A stretch of 64,000 nt of DNA. Source: Maribacter dokdonensis DSW-8 (GTDB lineage: Bacteria > Bacteroidota > Bacteroidia > Flavobacteriales > Flavobacteriaceae). Position numbers and translations under genes: made by a program. Positions 45,206 to 53,469 of this stretch are shown here, piece by piece. Location: contig NZ_LDPE01000005.1 in the NCBI RefSeq assembly GCF_001447995.1, forward strand, positions 1 to 64,000. Direction: 5' to 3'. The first letter of the stretch is position 1; every line of letters starts with the position of its first letter. Under the pieces are notes generated by a model. That model did not search any database, had not been told where the DNA came from, and was given only the letters and a program-made list of their open reading frames with translations.

Positions 45206-46515
45206 GCTTCATTGGTTTTAACACTGTTCAAGAATTTAATTTGCCTTGCCATTAACCATGTTACCGCAATGGTCAATATGGTATATACAGCTATATAAGT
45301 GTACAAACTAAATACAATACCTGGCATTGGGGTAACGGCATCTTTGGTTTTCATAATGTTGTGTATGATCCAAGGTTGCCTACCAACTTCGGTAACGATC
45401 CAACCAGCTTCAAGGGCAACAAAGCCCAATGGAGCTAAAAGAGCAAACAACAACCAGAATTTTGGCATATTGAACCAAGATTTCTTTTTGTACTTGGCTA
45501 CAAAAAATAGCATTCCCGCTATCATTAAAAGTGTGCCTAGTCCCACCATGGTCTGAAAAGCGTAATGGACCATGGCAACATTAGGTTGCTCATCTTTAGG
45601 GAAATCATTTAATCCTTTTACTTCGGCATTAAAATCACCAAAAGCAAGAAAGGATAGGGCATTGGGAATTTCCAGCTTGTACTTGACCTCTTGAGTTTCG
45701 TTATTCACAATTCCGCCAATATAGAGCGGAGCTCCTTTTTTGGTTTCGTAATGCGCTTCCATAGCAGCCAACTTAACGGGCTGCCTTTCTGCAATATCCT
45801 TGGCAGAAAGATCTCCGCTTAAGGGCTGTAGAATAGCAGCTATGGCGGCAAATGTTATGGCTATTTTAAATGCTTTCTTATGAAGCTCAACATTACGTTT
45901 TTTATAAACTTGGTAAGCATGAATACCTGCTACGGCAAAGCCTGTAGCCGTGAAAGCGGCTAAGGTCATATGCAAAGCTTGGGTAAACCATGCAGGATTA
46001 AATAGTGCTTTTACCGGATTTATATTTAAGAATTCGCCATTAATGTAATCAAAACCGGAAGGTGCATTCATCCAACCATTGGCGGAAACTACTAAAATAC
46101 CGGACATTACTCCAGATATACCTACGATGATACCGGTGAACCAGTGAAAAGTTTCAGGAATTTTTTTCCATCCGTAAAGGTAAAATCCTAAAGCAACGGC
46201 CTCCACAAAAAATGCTGCACCCTCTAATGAAAATGGCATGCCAATAATAGGACCTGCATGTTTCATGAATTCAGGCCACAAGAGACCTAGTTCAAAGGAA
46301 AGTGCAGTACCGGATACGGCACCTGTAACAAAGAAAATGGCAACACCTTTTTGCCATGATTTTGTGAGTGTAAGGTAAATGGGATTGCGTGTATTCAACC
46401 ATTTTTTGTGGGATACCACCATAAAAAATGGCATAACCATACCAATGCAGGCGAACACAATATGGAAAATAAGGGTAAACGCCATTTGTAGTCTTGCAGC
46501 ATCTATATTTTCCAT
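45202..46515 (-). CDS. cydA: Cytochrome bd ubiquinol oxidase subunit I
   Basis: A 437-residue subunit I holding the hemes of cytochrome bd; it oxidises quinol and reduces oxygen at low tension without proton pumping. Visible markers are the N-terminal heme-ligand region with His18 (FHIVFACIGMVMP), the SLEGAAFFVEA helix and EVGRQPWIIH near the C-terminus. The quinol-loop is of the short type. The gene has a Crp/Fnr-type promoter. The bd oxidase complements the cbb3 oxidase encoded at the right end of the window. Confidence 0.95.
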   Translation of the reverse strand: MENIDAARLQMAFTLIFHIVFACIGMVMPFFMVVSHKKWLNTRNPIYLTLTKSWQKGVAIFFVTGAVSGTALSFELGLLWPEFMKHAGPIIGMPFSLEGAAFFVEAVALGFYLYGWKKIPETFHWFTGIIVGISGVMSGILVVSANGWMNAPSGFDYINGEFLNINPVKALFNPAWFTQALHMTLAAFTATGFAVAGIHAYQVYKKRNVELHKKAFKIAITFAAIAAILQPLSGDLSAKDIAERQPVKLAAMEAHYETKKGAPLYIGGIVNNETQEVKYKLEIPNALSFLAFGDFNAEVKGLNDFPKDEQPNVAMVHYAFQTMVGLGTLLMIAGMLFFVAKYKKKSWFNMPKFWLLFALLAPLGFVALEAGWIVTEVGRQPWIIHNIMKTKDAVTPMPGIVFSLYTYIAVYTILTIAVTWLMARQIKFLNSVKTNEA

Positions 46516-46540
46516 AATCCACCTGTTTTAAATATGGATA

Positions 46541-46584
46541 TAAAGATACGAAACGGTGTGTTTTTCTTACGTTACAAAGGTTAC
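46541..46584 (-). promoter_or_regulatory. Crp/Fnr-type promoter of cydAB
   Basis: GTTACAAAGGTTAC at 46571-46584, one mismatch from the GTAAC-N4-GTTAC palindrome, with minus-strand -7 element TATCTTTA at 46541-46548, centres 33 bp apart. Confidence 0.62.
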
Positions 46585-46627
46585 CTAAATCAAAAGAAAA
46601 GTGTTAAAAATCCATATGATTCGCTGG

Positions 46628-47155
46628 TTATGGCATTAAGATATAACCATCTAATTGATAATTGGCCAGCACCATCATTGCAGAAAGACCAAGTTGTGTA
46701 TTTGGGTTAAGATCTTCGGCTCCAATACCTCTAGAAGCTGTTGCTTGAGCGCAAACATAGAATTGTACTCCGTAGTCCTTTAAAAGCTGTATAACCTCTG
46801 CATTAGGGTTTTCTTTCTCATATTTCGCTTTATATTTTTCGTCGTTCAAAGCCGTGAATGTTGCACCACCATGTATGGCAGCAACAATATTTATATTGTC
46901 AGCGGAAACACCGCCCGAGCCTAACATGTTTATTAAACGGGCAATTTTAAAATAACCAATATTGGTACCATGCATTTCACGGTCATCCTTAAGGTCAAAA
47001 ACGATGTTATATTTTTTAGAAGCATCGGGTTGAACTGCTACGTCCTTGAATTCTTTAATTTTTCCGTAACCGTTTATGATCGGGGTCGTCCATTCCTGAG
47101 CGGTAGTAAGTTGTATTGCCATAATTGTTATTAATAAAAGAAGCGCTTTTTTCAT
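46628..47155 (-). CDS. Exported DsrE-family protein
   Basis: A 175-residue periplasmic protein (signal MKKALLLLITIMAIQLTTAQ) with the DsrE fold: YNIVFDLKDD, NIVAAIHGGATF and VQFYVCAQATASRGI, in which the single Cys is at the position used by DsrE-type sulfurtransferases to carry a persulfide. Family members bind or pass sulfane sulfur. It lies between cydA and the divergent tsdA-like gene. The Crp/Fnr-type site at 47260 is 111 bp upstream, with a poor match at the expected -7 position, so control of this gene is less certain. Confidence 0.82.
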   Translation of the reverse strand: MKKALLLLITIMAIQLTTAQEWTTPIINGYGKIKEFKDVAVQPDASKKYNIVFDLKDDREMHGTNIGYFKIARLINMLGSGGVSADNINIVAAIHGGATFTALNDEKYKAKYEKENPNAEVIQLLKDYGVQFYVCAQATASRGIGAEDLNPNTQLGLSAMMVLANYQLDGYILMP

Positions 47156-47259
47156 GTGTTTCGGTATTTATAATGATTGTAAACTGGTTTGAATCTAGAA
47201 GTACTAATTTCTACATTTTTGTATAGTAATGAAAGTAAGTTAATGTATTTAACGCAAGT

Positions 47260-47303
47260 GTAACTAGGGTTACTGTCATAATGGTGCAATAATTATAGAT
47301 TCG
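47260..47303 (+). promoter_or_regulatory. Crp/Fnr-type promoter of tsdA-like gene
   Basis: Perfect arms in GTAACTAGGGTTAC (47260-47273) and -7 element TAGATTCG at 47296-47303 (five of six matches), centres 33 bp apart. Confidence 0.6.
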
Positions 47304-47333
47304 TTATTTAAATTAGCGTTAGATTACATTTAT

Positions 47334-48368
47334 ATGGGTGATTTACGAATTTTGGCGAAACAACTTTTTAGGTTGTTTACAATTGTGTTTGTATTAATAG
47401 GTCTAATTTTTATTTGGCTTTTTACCTATGAACCCAATACTTCCGCTGGAGTTTCAAATGAAGGTGGAAAGGAAGAAGAAGTTGTTTGGCAACCTAAAAA
47501 TCCCATTTCTGAAATAGAAAACATGCCTTTTGAAGTCAAAAAGGGATATTACCTAATATCGGAGACTTCAAGGTTTATGGGTCCTGGGGCAGCAAAAACC
47601 GAAGATAGGTATAGCGGTAACAACTTGGCATGTTCCAATTGCCACTTACAAAAAGGAGCCCAGGCAGGTTCAGGTTCTTGGGTGGGAATTTTAGAACGTT
47701 TTCCCCAATTTGGTGGTAGGGGCAATAAAATTGGAACTATAGAAGACCGTATTAATGGTTGTATGGAACGCAGTATGAACGGTAGAATGCTTCCGCCGGA
47801 TTCAGATAAACTTGTGGCCATTGTTGCCTATATGAATTGGTTGAGCGAAGGCTTACCTGAAGATAGAAAGGCCGAGTTTAAAGGGTATCCAAAAATTAAG
47901 ATTCCAAATGAAAAGGTAGATTTAGCAAAAGGTAAGCAAGTGTATACCAAAGAGTGTGTTATTTGCCATGGTGAAAATGGAGCAGGGGTTTTAAGTCTAG
48001 AGGATAACAATAGTTATACGTACCCACCATTGTGGGGAGAAGATAGTTTTAATGATGGAGCGGGTATGCACAGGGTAATTACGTCGGCGGAATTTATAAA
48101 GAGTAACATGCCCTATGTACAAGCCACTTGGGATAATCCTAAGCTAACCGATGAAGAAGCATACCATGTGGCGGGCTATATTAACAGCTTTAGCAGACCA
48201 CATAAACTAAATACCGAAAACGATTATCCCGATAAAAAGCTAAAACCGGTATCTACACCCTACGGTCCTTGGGTAGATGATTTTACGCCCGAGCAGCATA
48301 AATATGGACCGTTTCCACCTATAATGGACTTCTACAAGGAGAAATACGGAATTACTAAAACAAAGTAG
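47334..48368 (+). CDS. Diheme cytochrome c, TsdA-like thiosulfate dehydrogenase
   Basis: A 344-residue diheme cytochrome c anchored by an N-terminal helix (about 14-32). Heme sites are CSNCH (Cys100-His104) and CVICH (Cys208-His212). The stretch LACSNCHLQKG ... RFPQF ... DRINGCMERSMNGRMLP matches thiosulfate dehydrogenases (TsdA). In TsdA the Cys of RINGC is the distal ligand of heme 1; here it is Cys143. TsdA interconverts thiosulfate and tetrathionate. The homology strongly suggests this activity, but the direction cannot be inferred. A porin gene follows 4 bp later. Confidence 0.82.
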   Translation: MGDLRILAKQLFRLFTIVFVLIGLIFIWLFTYEPNTSAGVSNEGGKEEEVVWQPKNPISEIENMPFEVKKGYYLISETSRFMGPGAAKTEDRYSGNNLACSNCHLQKGAQAGSGSWVGILERFPQFGGRGNKIGTIEDRINGCMERSMNGRMLPPDSDKLVAIVAYMNWLSEGLPEDRKAEFKGYPKIKIPNEKVDLAKGKQVYTKECVICHGENGAGVLSLEDNNSYTYPPLWGEDSFNDGAGMHRVITSAEFIKSNMPYVQATWDNPKLTDEEAYHVAGYINSFSRPHKLNTENDYPDKKLKPVSTPYGPWVDDFTPEQHKYGPFPPIMDFYKEKYGITKTK

Positions 48369-48372
48369 CCCC

Positions 48373-49710
48373 ATGCGATTTGTATATCTGTTCATTATTT
48401 GTTTGCCTATATTTTCTATTGCTCAGGATTCTGTAGCAGTAAAGAAAATAGGAACCCTTTCAGGGCAATGGCGTACGTATTATATGATGACATCAAATAA
48501 GGGAGAGTTAAAAGACTTTAATGCTTTGGCAACCGGAGGTAAACTAAAGTATCAGTATAATTTATTGGAAAATTTAGAAATAGGCGCGGCATTGTATAAT
48601 TCTACGAATTTAGGGTTACAAGATTTAACCATACCAGATCCCGCTACTGGCAGAATCAGTAGGTACGAAGAAGGGTTGTTCGATAGATTAGATTTGAATA
48701 ACGATGCTGTTTTCTTACTAGGGGAATTATATGGGAAATATACATGGAACCATCATTCATTTGCATTGGGGCGAATGAAAATCAATACTCCTTTGATCAA
48801 CCCCGAAGATGGCAGAATGATACCTACTTTGGCACAAGGTTTTTGGTATCGGTTTTATGCGGAAAAGGCAAAGTTTCAATTGGGCGTTTTAAATAAAATA
48901 GCACCGCGGTCAACCGGAGAGTTTTTTGATATAGGGGAAAGTATTGGTACCTATCCCGTAGGTAGAAATATTTATGGTAATACATCGGGGTATGGTGGTA
49001 ATACTGAATCTGACTATGTATTAATGGCAAATGCTGAATTTAAGCTGTCAAAAGAATTTAGTGTAAATGTTTGGAACCAATATGTGGATAACGTCTTTAA
49101 TGCTGTCTATATAAAACCTAAATTTAAAGTATCTAAAACTATTAGTTTAGAAGGGGAGTGGCTGCATCAAAATAAGGTAGGTGATGGTGGTAATACTATA
49201 GATTCTCTCAGGTATTACAATCAAAATTCATCGGACATATTAGGGTTAAAAATTGGGTATAAAAGTAAAGTAGGTTTACTATCATTAGGTTACGATAGAA
49301 TATTGCCGGACGGTCAATTTTTATCACCTAGAGAGTGGGGTAGGGAAGACTTGCTCAGTTTTCAGAAAAGAGAACGTAGCGAAGGCTCAGCTGATAATCA
49401 TGCACTAGTGTTCAACTATGTAAATACTTCTAATGTAATTGATGAAGAATTAAATCTAAAAACTATTTTAAGCATAGGAAAACATTGGAAGGGTAGCGTA
49501 ACCGATGCTACTTTGAACAAATACGCATTACCAGATTACACCCATATTAATTTAGATGTTTTCTTTACGATTAAAAAGTTAAAACATTTACAACCAGAAC
49601 TATTGATTACTTCTAAAATTGCAAATGGGAATATTCCGAACAACCCTAACCTATATTTCAATAAGGTTGATATGTTTCATTTAGATATAATTTTCAATTA
49701 CAATTTTTAA
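48373..49710 (+). CDS. Outer-membrane porin, OprD-like
   Basis: A 445-residue outer-membrane beta-barrel with a signal peptide (about 1-17, ending SIAQ). It opens GTLSGQWRTYYMMTSNKGELKDFNALATGGKLKYQYN, and the features LNNDAVFLLGELYGKYTWN and FALGRMKINTPL are like those of OprD-type porins. The C-terminus ends in an aromatic strand (IIFNYNF). It is 4 bp downstream of the tsdA-like gene and co-transcribed, so it may admit thiosulfate, tetrathionate or a related anion. That substrate is inferred from position only. Confidence 0.8.
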   Translation: MRFVYLFIICLPIFSIAQDSVAVKKIGTLSGQWRTYYMMTSNKGELKDFNALATGGKLKYQYNLLENLEIGAALYNSTNLGLQDLTIPDPATGRISRYEEGLFDRLDLNNDAVFLLGELYGKYTWNHHSFALGRMKINTPLINPEDGRMIPTLAQGFWYRFYAEKAKFQLGVLNKIAPRSTGEFFDIGESIGTYPVGRNIYGNTSGYGGNTESDYVLMANAEFKLSKEFSVNVWNQYVDNVFNAVYIKPKFKVSKTISLEGEWLHQNKVGDGGNTIDSLRYYNQNSSDILGLKIGYKSKVGLLSLGYDRILPDGQFLSPREWGREDLLSFQKRERSEGSADNHALVFNYVNTSNVIDEELNLKTILSIGKHWKGSVTDATLNKYALPDYTHINLDVFFTIKKLKHLQPELLITSKIANGNIPNNPNLYFNKVDMFHLDIIFNYNF

Positions 49711-49752
49711 ACTATTCAACGGTATGGTAGTTAATGGTAAATATAATTAGCC

Positions 49753-49959
49753 CTACTTTCTCATTTTACAAGTATTTATCCCTAACAATGAATATAGCGG
49801 GCAAAAGCTTATAAAAGTAGTTAAGATTAAAACACCGGCCACTGCTGCCATTATATAGCCTAAAGTACCGGTAACAGTATCAGTATAGAACGTAGTCAAC
49901 AATGCTACTGCGATAAAAAGTCTGATGAAACGGTCTGTGCTTCCCATATTTTTTTTCAT
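49753..49959 (-). CDS. DUF2892 family membrane protein
   Basis: A 68-residue protein with two membrane helices: MKKNMGSTDRFIRLFIAVALL, GTLGYIMAAVAGVLILTTF and ISFCPLYSLLGINTC. The CP-x4-LG pattern is typical of DUF2892/YgaP-type proteins, which in other genomes are linked to rhodaneses and sulfur transfer. The family often appears with sulfur or redox genes. A Crp/Fnr-type site at 50091-50102 lies 137 bp upstream, which would leave an unusually long leader. Confidence 0.82.
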   Translation of the reverse strand: MKKNMGSTDRFIRLFIAVALLTTFYTDTVTGTLGYIMAAVAGVLILTTFISFCPLYSLLGINTCKMRK

Positions 49960-50059
49960 AATATTAGTTTTAATGGTTTTTGATGTATTGTTATATGTAA
50001 TGTTGTCCTAAGTTTTTAGACCTATATCAAAGGCAATGGTTATTCTAAATAACTACTAG

Positions 50060-50102
50060 CCAAAGTAGTATTAATTGAGCACCTTTGGTATGATATTCGT
50101 CA
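50060..50102 (-). promoter_or_regulatory. Possible Crp/Fnr-type promoter of DUF2892 gene
   Basis: Palindrome core TGATATTCGTCA at 50091-50102, the same 12 bases as at 15620, with TACTTTGG on the minus strand at 50060-50067 (five of six matches), centres 33 bp apart. The leader to the ATG at 49959 would be about 97 bases. Confidence 0.45.
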
Positions 50103-50136
50103 TGTTCAAAATTGACCAAAAACAAGGAATTGTATT

Positions 50137-50180
50137 GTAACTTTGGTTACAGCACCATTAATATGAATAAGGTATTTTTG
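50137..50180 (+). promoter_or_regulatory. Crp/Fnr-type promoter of fatty acid hydroxylase gene
   Basis: Perfect arms in GTAACTTTGGTTAC (50137-50150) and a perfect -7 element TATTTTTG (50173-50180), centres 33 bp apart. A second palindrome lies 47 bp upstream at 50091. Confidence 0.68.
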
Positions 50181-50197
50181 CAAAAAGTTAGAGGACA

Positions 50198-51094
50198 ATG
50201 GAAGCATATGTAGAGGCCTTTTTAAATGCGATTACCGGAACGTTAAGTTGGACATGGAAATCTATCATTTTCAACGTTCCATGGTATCTAAACTATTTTT
50301 GGGGATTGATTTTGATTTCACTTATCGTCTGGATATTGGAAATTGTTTTTCCATGGAGAAAAAATCAAGGTGTTTTTAGAAAGGATTTTTGGTTAGATGG
50401 CTTTTATATGTTTTTCAACTTCTTTTTGTTTGCCATTGCCATAAGTGGAATTTACAAGATACTGGGGGTTTTCTTTGAAGATATAGGTATTAAAGCCAAT
50501 AGTTTAGCACTTATAGATATCTCTAATTGGCCTATGTGGGGGCAATTATTACTGTTTTTTATCGTATTGGATTTTGTACAATGGTTTACCCATGTTTTGC
50601 TTCATAAATATGCATTTCTATGGAATTTTCACCAAGTGCACCATAGTGTAAAGGAAATGGGCTTTGCGGCTCATTTGCGCTATCATTGGATGGAGAATAT
50701 ATTCTATAAACCTTTAAAAACATTTGGGGTTATGATTCTTGGCGGTTTTGAACCGGAACAAGCTTATATTGTTCATTTTGCCGCTATAGCCATAGGTCAT
50801 TTTAATCACTCTAATATTAAGATTACTTGGGGACCTTTAAAATATGTTTTAAACAATCCGGTAATGCATTTATACCATCATGCTTATGAACTTCCTCCAG
50901 GAACATATGGTGTAAATTTTGGAATTAGTTTAAGCCTTTGGGATTATATATTTAAAACCAATTACATACCCGAAGATAGTGGGAATGTAAGACTAGGTTA
51001 TCCGGGAGATGACGATTTGCCCAAGAGCTTTTTTGGGCAACTGGTACACGGTTTTGCACCCAAAAAGAAAAGTCGGCCTACTAAGACCGACTAA
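50198..51094 (+). CDS. Sterol desaturase/fatty acid hydroxylase family protein
   Basis: A 298-residue di-iron membrane enzyme that uses oxygen to hydroxylate or desaturate a lipid. The His boxes are HVLLHKYAFLWNFHQVHHS, HFNHSN and HLYHHAYE, spanning the four-helix membrane core. The lipid substrate is unknown; family members act on fatty acids, sterols, carotenoids or sphingolipids. The gene has a strong Crp/Fnr-type promoter, odd for an oxygen-consuming enzyme unless it serves as an oxygen-limited lipid adjustment. It ends in a bidirectional terminator. Confidence 0.85.
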   Translation: MEAYVEAFLNAITGTLSWTWKSIIFNVPWYLNYFWGLILISLIVWILEIVFPWRKNQGVFRKDFWLDGFYMFFNFFLFAIAISGIYKILGVFFEDIGIKANSLALIDISNWPMWGQLLLFFIVLDFVQWFTHVLLHKYAFLWNFHQVHHSVKEMGFAAHLRYHWMENIFYKPLKTFGVMILGGFEPEQAYIVHFAAIAIGHFNHSNIKITWGPLKYVLNNPVMHLYHHAYELPPGTYGVNFGISLSLWDYIFKTNYIPEDSGNVRLGYPGDDDLPKSFFGQLVHGFAPKKKSRPTKTD

Positions 51095-51100
51095 CTTTTT
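51069..51100. terminator. Bidirectional terminator overlapping the hydroxylase stop
   Basis: Arms AGTCGG (51071-51076) and CCGACT (51087-51092) with T-rich tracts on both strands (plus: 51096-51100; minus: 51062-51070). It overlaps the end of the + gene (stop 51092-51094) and serves the convergent gene at 51108. Confidence 0.65.
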
Positions 51101-51107
51101 ACTCAAA

Positions 51108-52517
51108 TTATAATGTAGTCGGGCAAACAAATTCCGTTACGGGAACACCAGCTTCTTTTATTGCCGCAAATCCACCTTTGACATCAATGAAGTTATGTAT
51201 ACCTCTACTTTTTAAGATAGACGATGCTATCATACTTCTATAGCCACCTGCACAATGTAGGTAGAACAATTTATTGTCTGGAAACTTAGCTAAATGGTCA
51301 TTAATGTAATCTAGCGGCGTATTAACAGCATCTATGATGTGTTCAGATAAAAATTCAGATTCTTTTCTTACATCAAAAACTGGAGGTTTCTCGGTCTCAA
51401 TTGCTTTTTTAAGTCCGTCTGCATTAACCTGACTTACGGTGTCATACTCCATTGATGCATTTTTCCAAGCATCAAAACCTCCATCTAGGTATCCTAAGGT
51501 ACCATCAAAGCCAACTCTAGATAATCTGGTGACCGCTTCTTTTTCCATACCTATAGGAGCAACTAATAAAATGGGTTGTTCTACATCGGCAATCAGGGCG
51601 CCCACCCAAGGTGCAAAACTTCCGTTCAATCCAATGAATATGGATCGTGGAACATGTCCTTTGGCAAAATCATCTTGATGGCGTACATCTAAAACAATGG
51701 CACCGGTTTCATTTGCTGCCGCCTCAAAAGCAGCTGGTGATAAAGCTCTTGTACCACGTTCCAAAACTTTTTTAACGTCCTCATAACCTTCTTTGTTCAT
51801 TTTAACGTTCAATGGAAAATATTGCGGTGGAGGTAACAATCCGTCGATTACCTCATCAATAAACTCTTCTTTGGTCATATCCGCGCGCAAAGCATAGTTC
51901 ATCTTTTTCTGGTTGCCTAGCGTGTCTACCGTTTCTTTCATCATGTTTTTTCCGCACGCAGAACCGGCTCCATGGGCAGGATATACAATTACGTCATCTG
52001 CCAGTGGCATTATTTTTTCTCTTAAACTGTCATACAAAAAACCTGCAAGATCACGCTCTGTAATTTCTCCCATTTTCTGTGCTAAATCTGGTCTGCCTAC
52101 ATCACCCAAAAACAAGGTGTCACCACTAAAAATGGCATGGTCTTTACCTTGTTCATCTTTTAGTAAATATGTTGTACTTTCCATTGTATGCCCAGGTGTG
52201 TGTAGTGCAATAATGGTAACATTGCCTAATGTGAACGATTCATTATCCTTAGCTATATAGGCATCAAACGACGGATTGGCCTGCGGACCATATATAATTT
52301 TTGCGCCGGTTTCTTTAGCTAACGTTACATGACCACTCACAAAATCTGCATGAAAATGCGTCTCAAAAATATATTTGATCTTGGCATTATTGGAATTTGC
52401 CTTTTTAATGTAAGGTTGTACCTCCCGTAACGGGTCAATTATAGCCACTTCACCATTACTTTCAATGTAATAGGCGCCTTGTGCGAGACAGCCTGTATAT
52501 ATTTGTTCTACTTTCAT
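51108..52517 (-). CDS. Persulfide dioxygenase-rhodanese fusion (CstB-like)
   Basis: A 469-residue enzyme for removing sulfane sulfur. The N-terminal metallo-beta-lactamase domain (1-245) has HFHAD (His54, His56, Asp58), His63 and GDTLFLGDVGRPDL, typical of ETHE1-type persulfide dioxygenases. Two rhodanese domains follow. The first has Ala-Pro where the active-site Cys should be (LVAPIGMEKE). The second keeps the loop HCAGGYRS with its catalytic Cys. This order is that of CstB, which oxidises persulfides and makes thiosulfate. The start is the ATG at 52517; the longer frame from 52544 lies within the -7 element. Confidence 0.9.
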   Translation of the reverse strand: MKVEQIYTGCLAQGAYYIESNGEVAIIDPLREVQPYIKKANSNNAKIKYIFETHFHADFVSGHVTLAKETGAKIIYGPQANPSFDAYIAKDNESFTLGNVTIIALHTPGHTMESTTYLLKDEQGKDHAIFSGDTLFLGDVGRPDLAQKMGEITERDLAGFLYDSLREKIMPLADDVIVYPAHGAGSACGKNMMKETVDTLGNQKKMNYALRADMTKEEFIDEVIDGLLPPPQYFPLNVKMNKEGYEDVKKVLERGTRALSPAAFEAAANETGAIVLDVRHQDDFAKGHVPRSIFIGLNGSFAPWVGALIADVEQPILLVAPIGMEKEAVTRLSRVGFDGTLGYLDGGFDAWKNASMEYDTVSQVNADGLKKAIETEKPPVFDVRKESEFLSEHIIDAVNTPLDYINDHLAKFPDNKLFYLHCAGGYRSMIASSILKSRGIHNFIDVKGGFAAIKEAGVPVTEFVCPTTL

Positions 52518-52543
52518 TGTACTATATATTTTGATTAATACCA

Positions 52544-52587
52544 CAAAATTATCTTATGTAATGCAGGTGTACAGTGACATTGGTCAC
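52544..52587 (-). promoter_or_regulatory. Crp/Fnr-type promoter of persulfide dioxygenase gene
   Basis: Palindrome GTGACATTGGTCAC (52574-52587) and perfect minus-strand -7 element TAATTTTG (52544-52551), centres 33 bp apart. The arms are intermediate between the TGA-type and GTAAC-type sites. Confidence 0.66.
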
Positions 52588-52599
52588 ATAAGAAAAATT

Positions 52600-53400
52600 T
52601 TACCTAAAGAATTCCATGTAGAATATAAAAGCGGCCATTATTAATATGAAATAGCCAAAACCTTTCTTTAGTTTGTTACCGTCAATGAAATTGCTGAGGT
52701 AACTACCTATGAAAATGCCTATCAATGAAAGAAAGGTGAAAAGCGCTAAAAATTGCCAATCGATAGGCATAGTCATTGCATCACCTAATAAGAAACCCAA
52801 CAAAGATTTTATAGCGATGATGATCAAAGAAGTGCCAACGGCAACCTTCATTTCAACGTTTGCTAAAATGACCAATGCCGGTATAATTAAAAATCCGCCT
52901 CCTGCGCCAATAAGTCCCGTAATACTGCCCACCAATAGACCTTCCAACAAAATTAGAGGGTAGTTATAGGTAACCGTTCCGGTATTCTCAATACAATTTT
53001 CTTTTTTTAGCATTGAGTAAGCTGCTGGGATCATTAAAATAGCAAATAGCCCAAACATGGCCATTCTACGTGTAAATTGAAAACTATCTATTTCGAATAA
53101 AATGTTAGGTAATGCCGGTACAACATAATGTCTTACCAAGGTTACACCTATAATGGCCGGAATACCAAAAACGATAGCGGTACGCCAATCTACGTAACCT
53201 TTTAAATGTTGTTTATAACCACCTACCAGTGCGCTTGCACCAACTATAAAGAGAGAATACGCAGTTGCAGCTTTTTCATTAATTGAAAAAAGATAGGCTA
53301 AAACGGGCACGGCAAGAATGGAGCCTCCCCCGCCAATAAGACCTAAAGATATACCAATAATTAGGGCGCTGATGTATCCTAGAATATGCAATACTTCCAT
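52600..53400 (-). CDS. TSUP family sulfur-compound transporter (TauE/SafE)
   Basis: A 266-residue membrane protein with about seven helices and the two TSUP signatures IGISLGLIGGGGSILAVPVL and GLLVGSITGLIGAGGGFLIIPAL. Family members export sulfite or other sulfur oxyanions, and one commonly sits beside CstB-type enzymes to remove the sulfite formed. It is separated from the persulfide dioxygenase by its own Crp/Fnr-type promoter and the dioxygenase by another, so the two are probably separate but co-regulated. Confidence 0.9.
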   Translation of the reverse strand: MEVLHILGYISALIIGISLGLIGGGGSILAVPVLAYLFSINEKAATAYSLFIVGASALVGGYKQHLKGYVDWRTAIVFGIPAIIGVTLVRHYVVPALPNILFEIDSFQFTRRMAMFGLFAILMIPAAYSMLKKENCIENTGTVTYNYPLILLEGLLVGSITGLIGAGGGFLIIPALVILANVEMKVAVGTSLIIIAIKSLLGFLLGDAMTMPIDWQFLALFTFLSLIGIFIGSYLSNFIDGNKLKKGFGYFILIMAAFIFYMEFFR

Positions 53401-53418
53401 GTAATTTATTTAGTAGCA

Positions 53419-53462
53419 CAAAAGTAGAGCGGTGTGGAAACCTGTGCAGTAACAAAGGTTAC
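53419..53462 (-). promoter_or_regulatory. Crp/Fnr-type promoter of TSUP gene
   Basis: Perfect arms in GTAACAAAGGTTAC (53449-53462) and perfect minus-strand -7 element TACTTTTG (53419-53426), centres 33 bp apart. Confidence 0.68.
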
Positions 53463-53469
53463 AGAGGTA

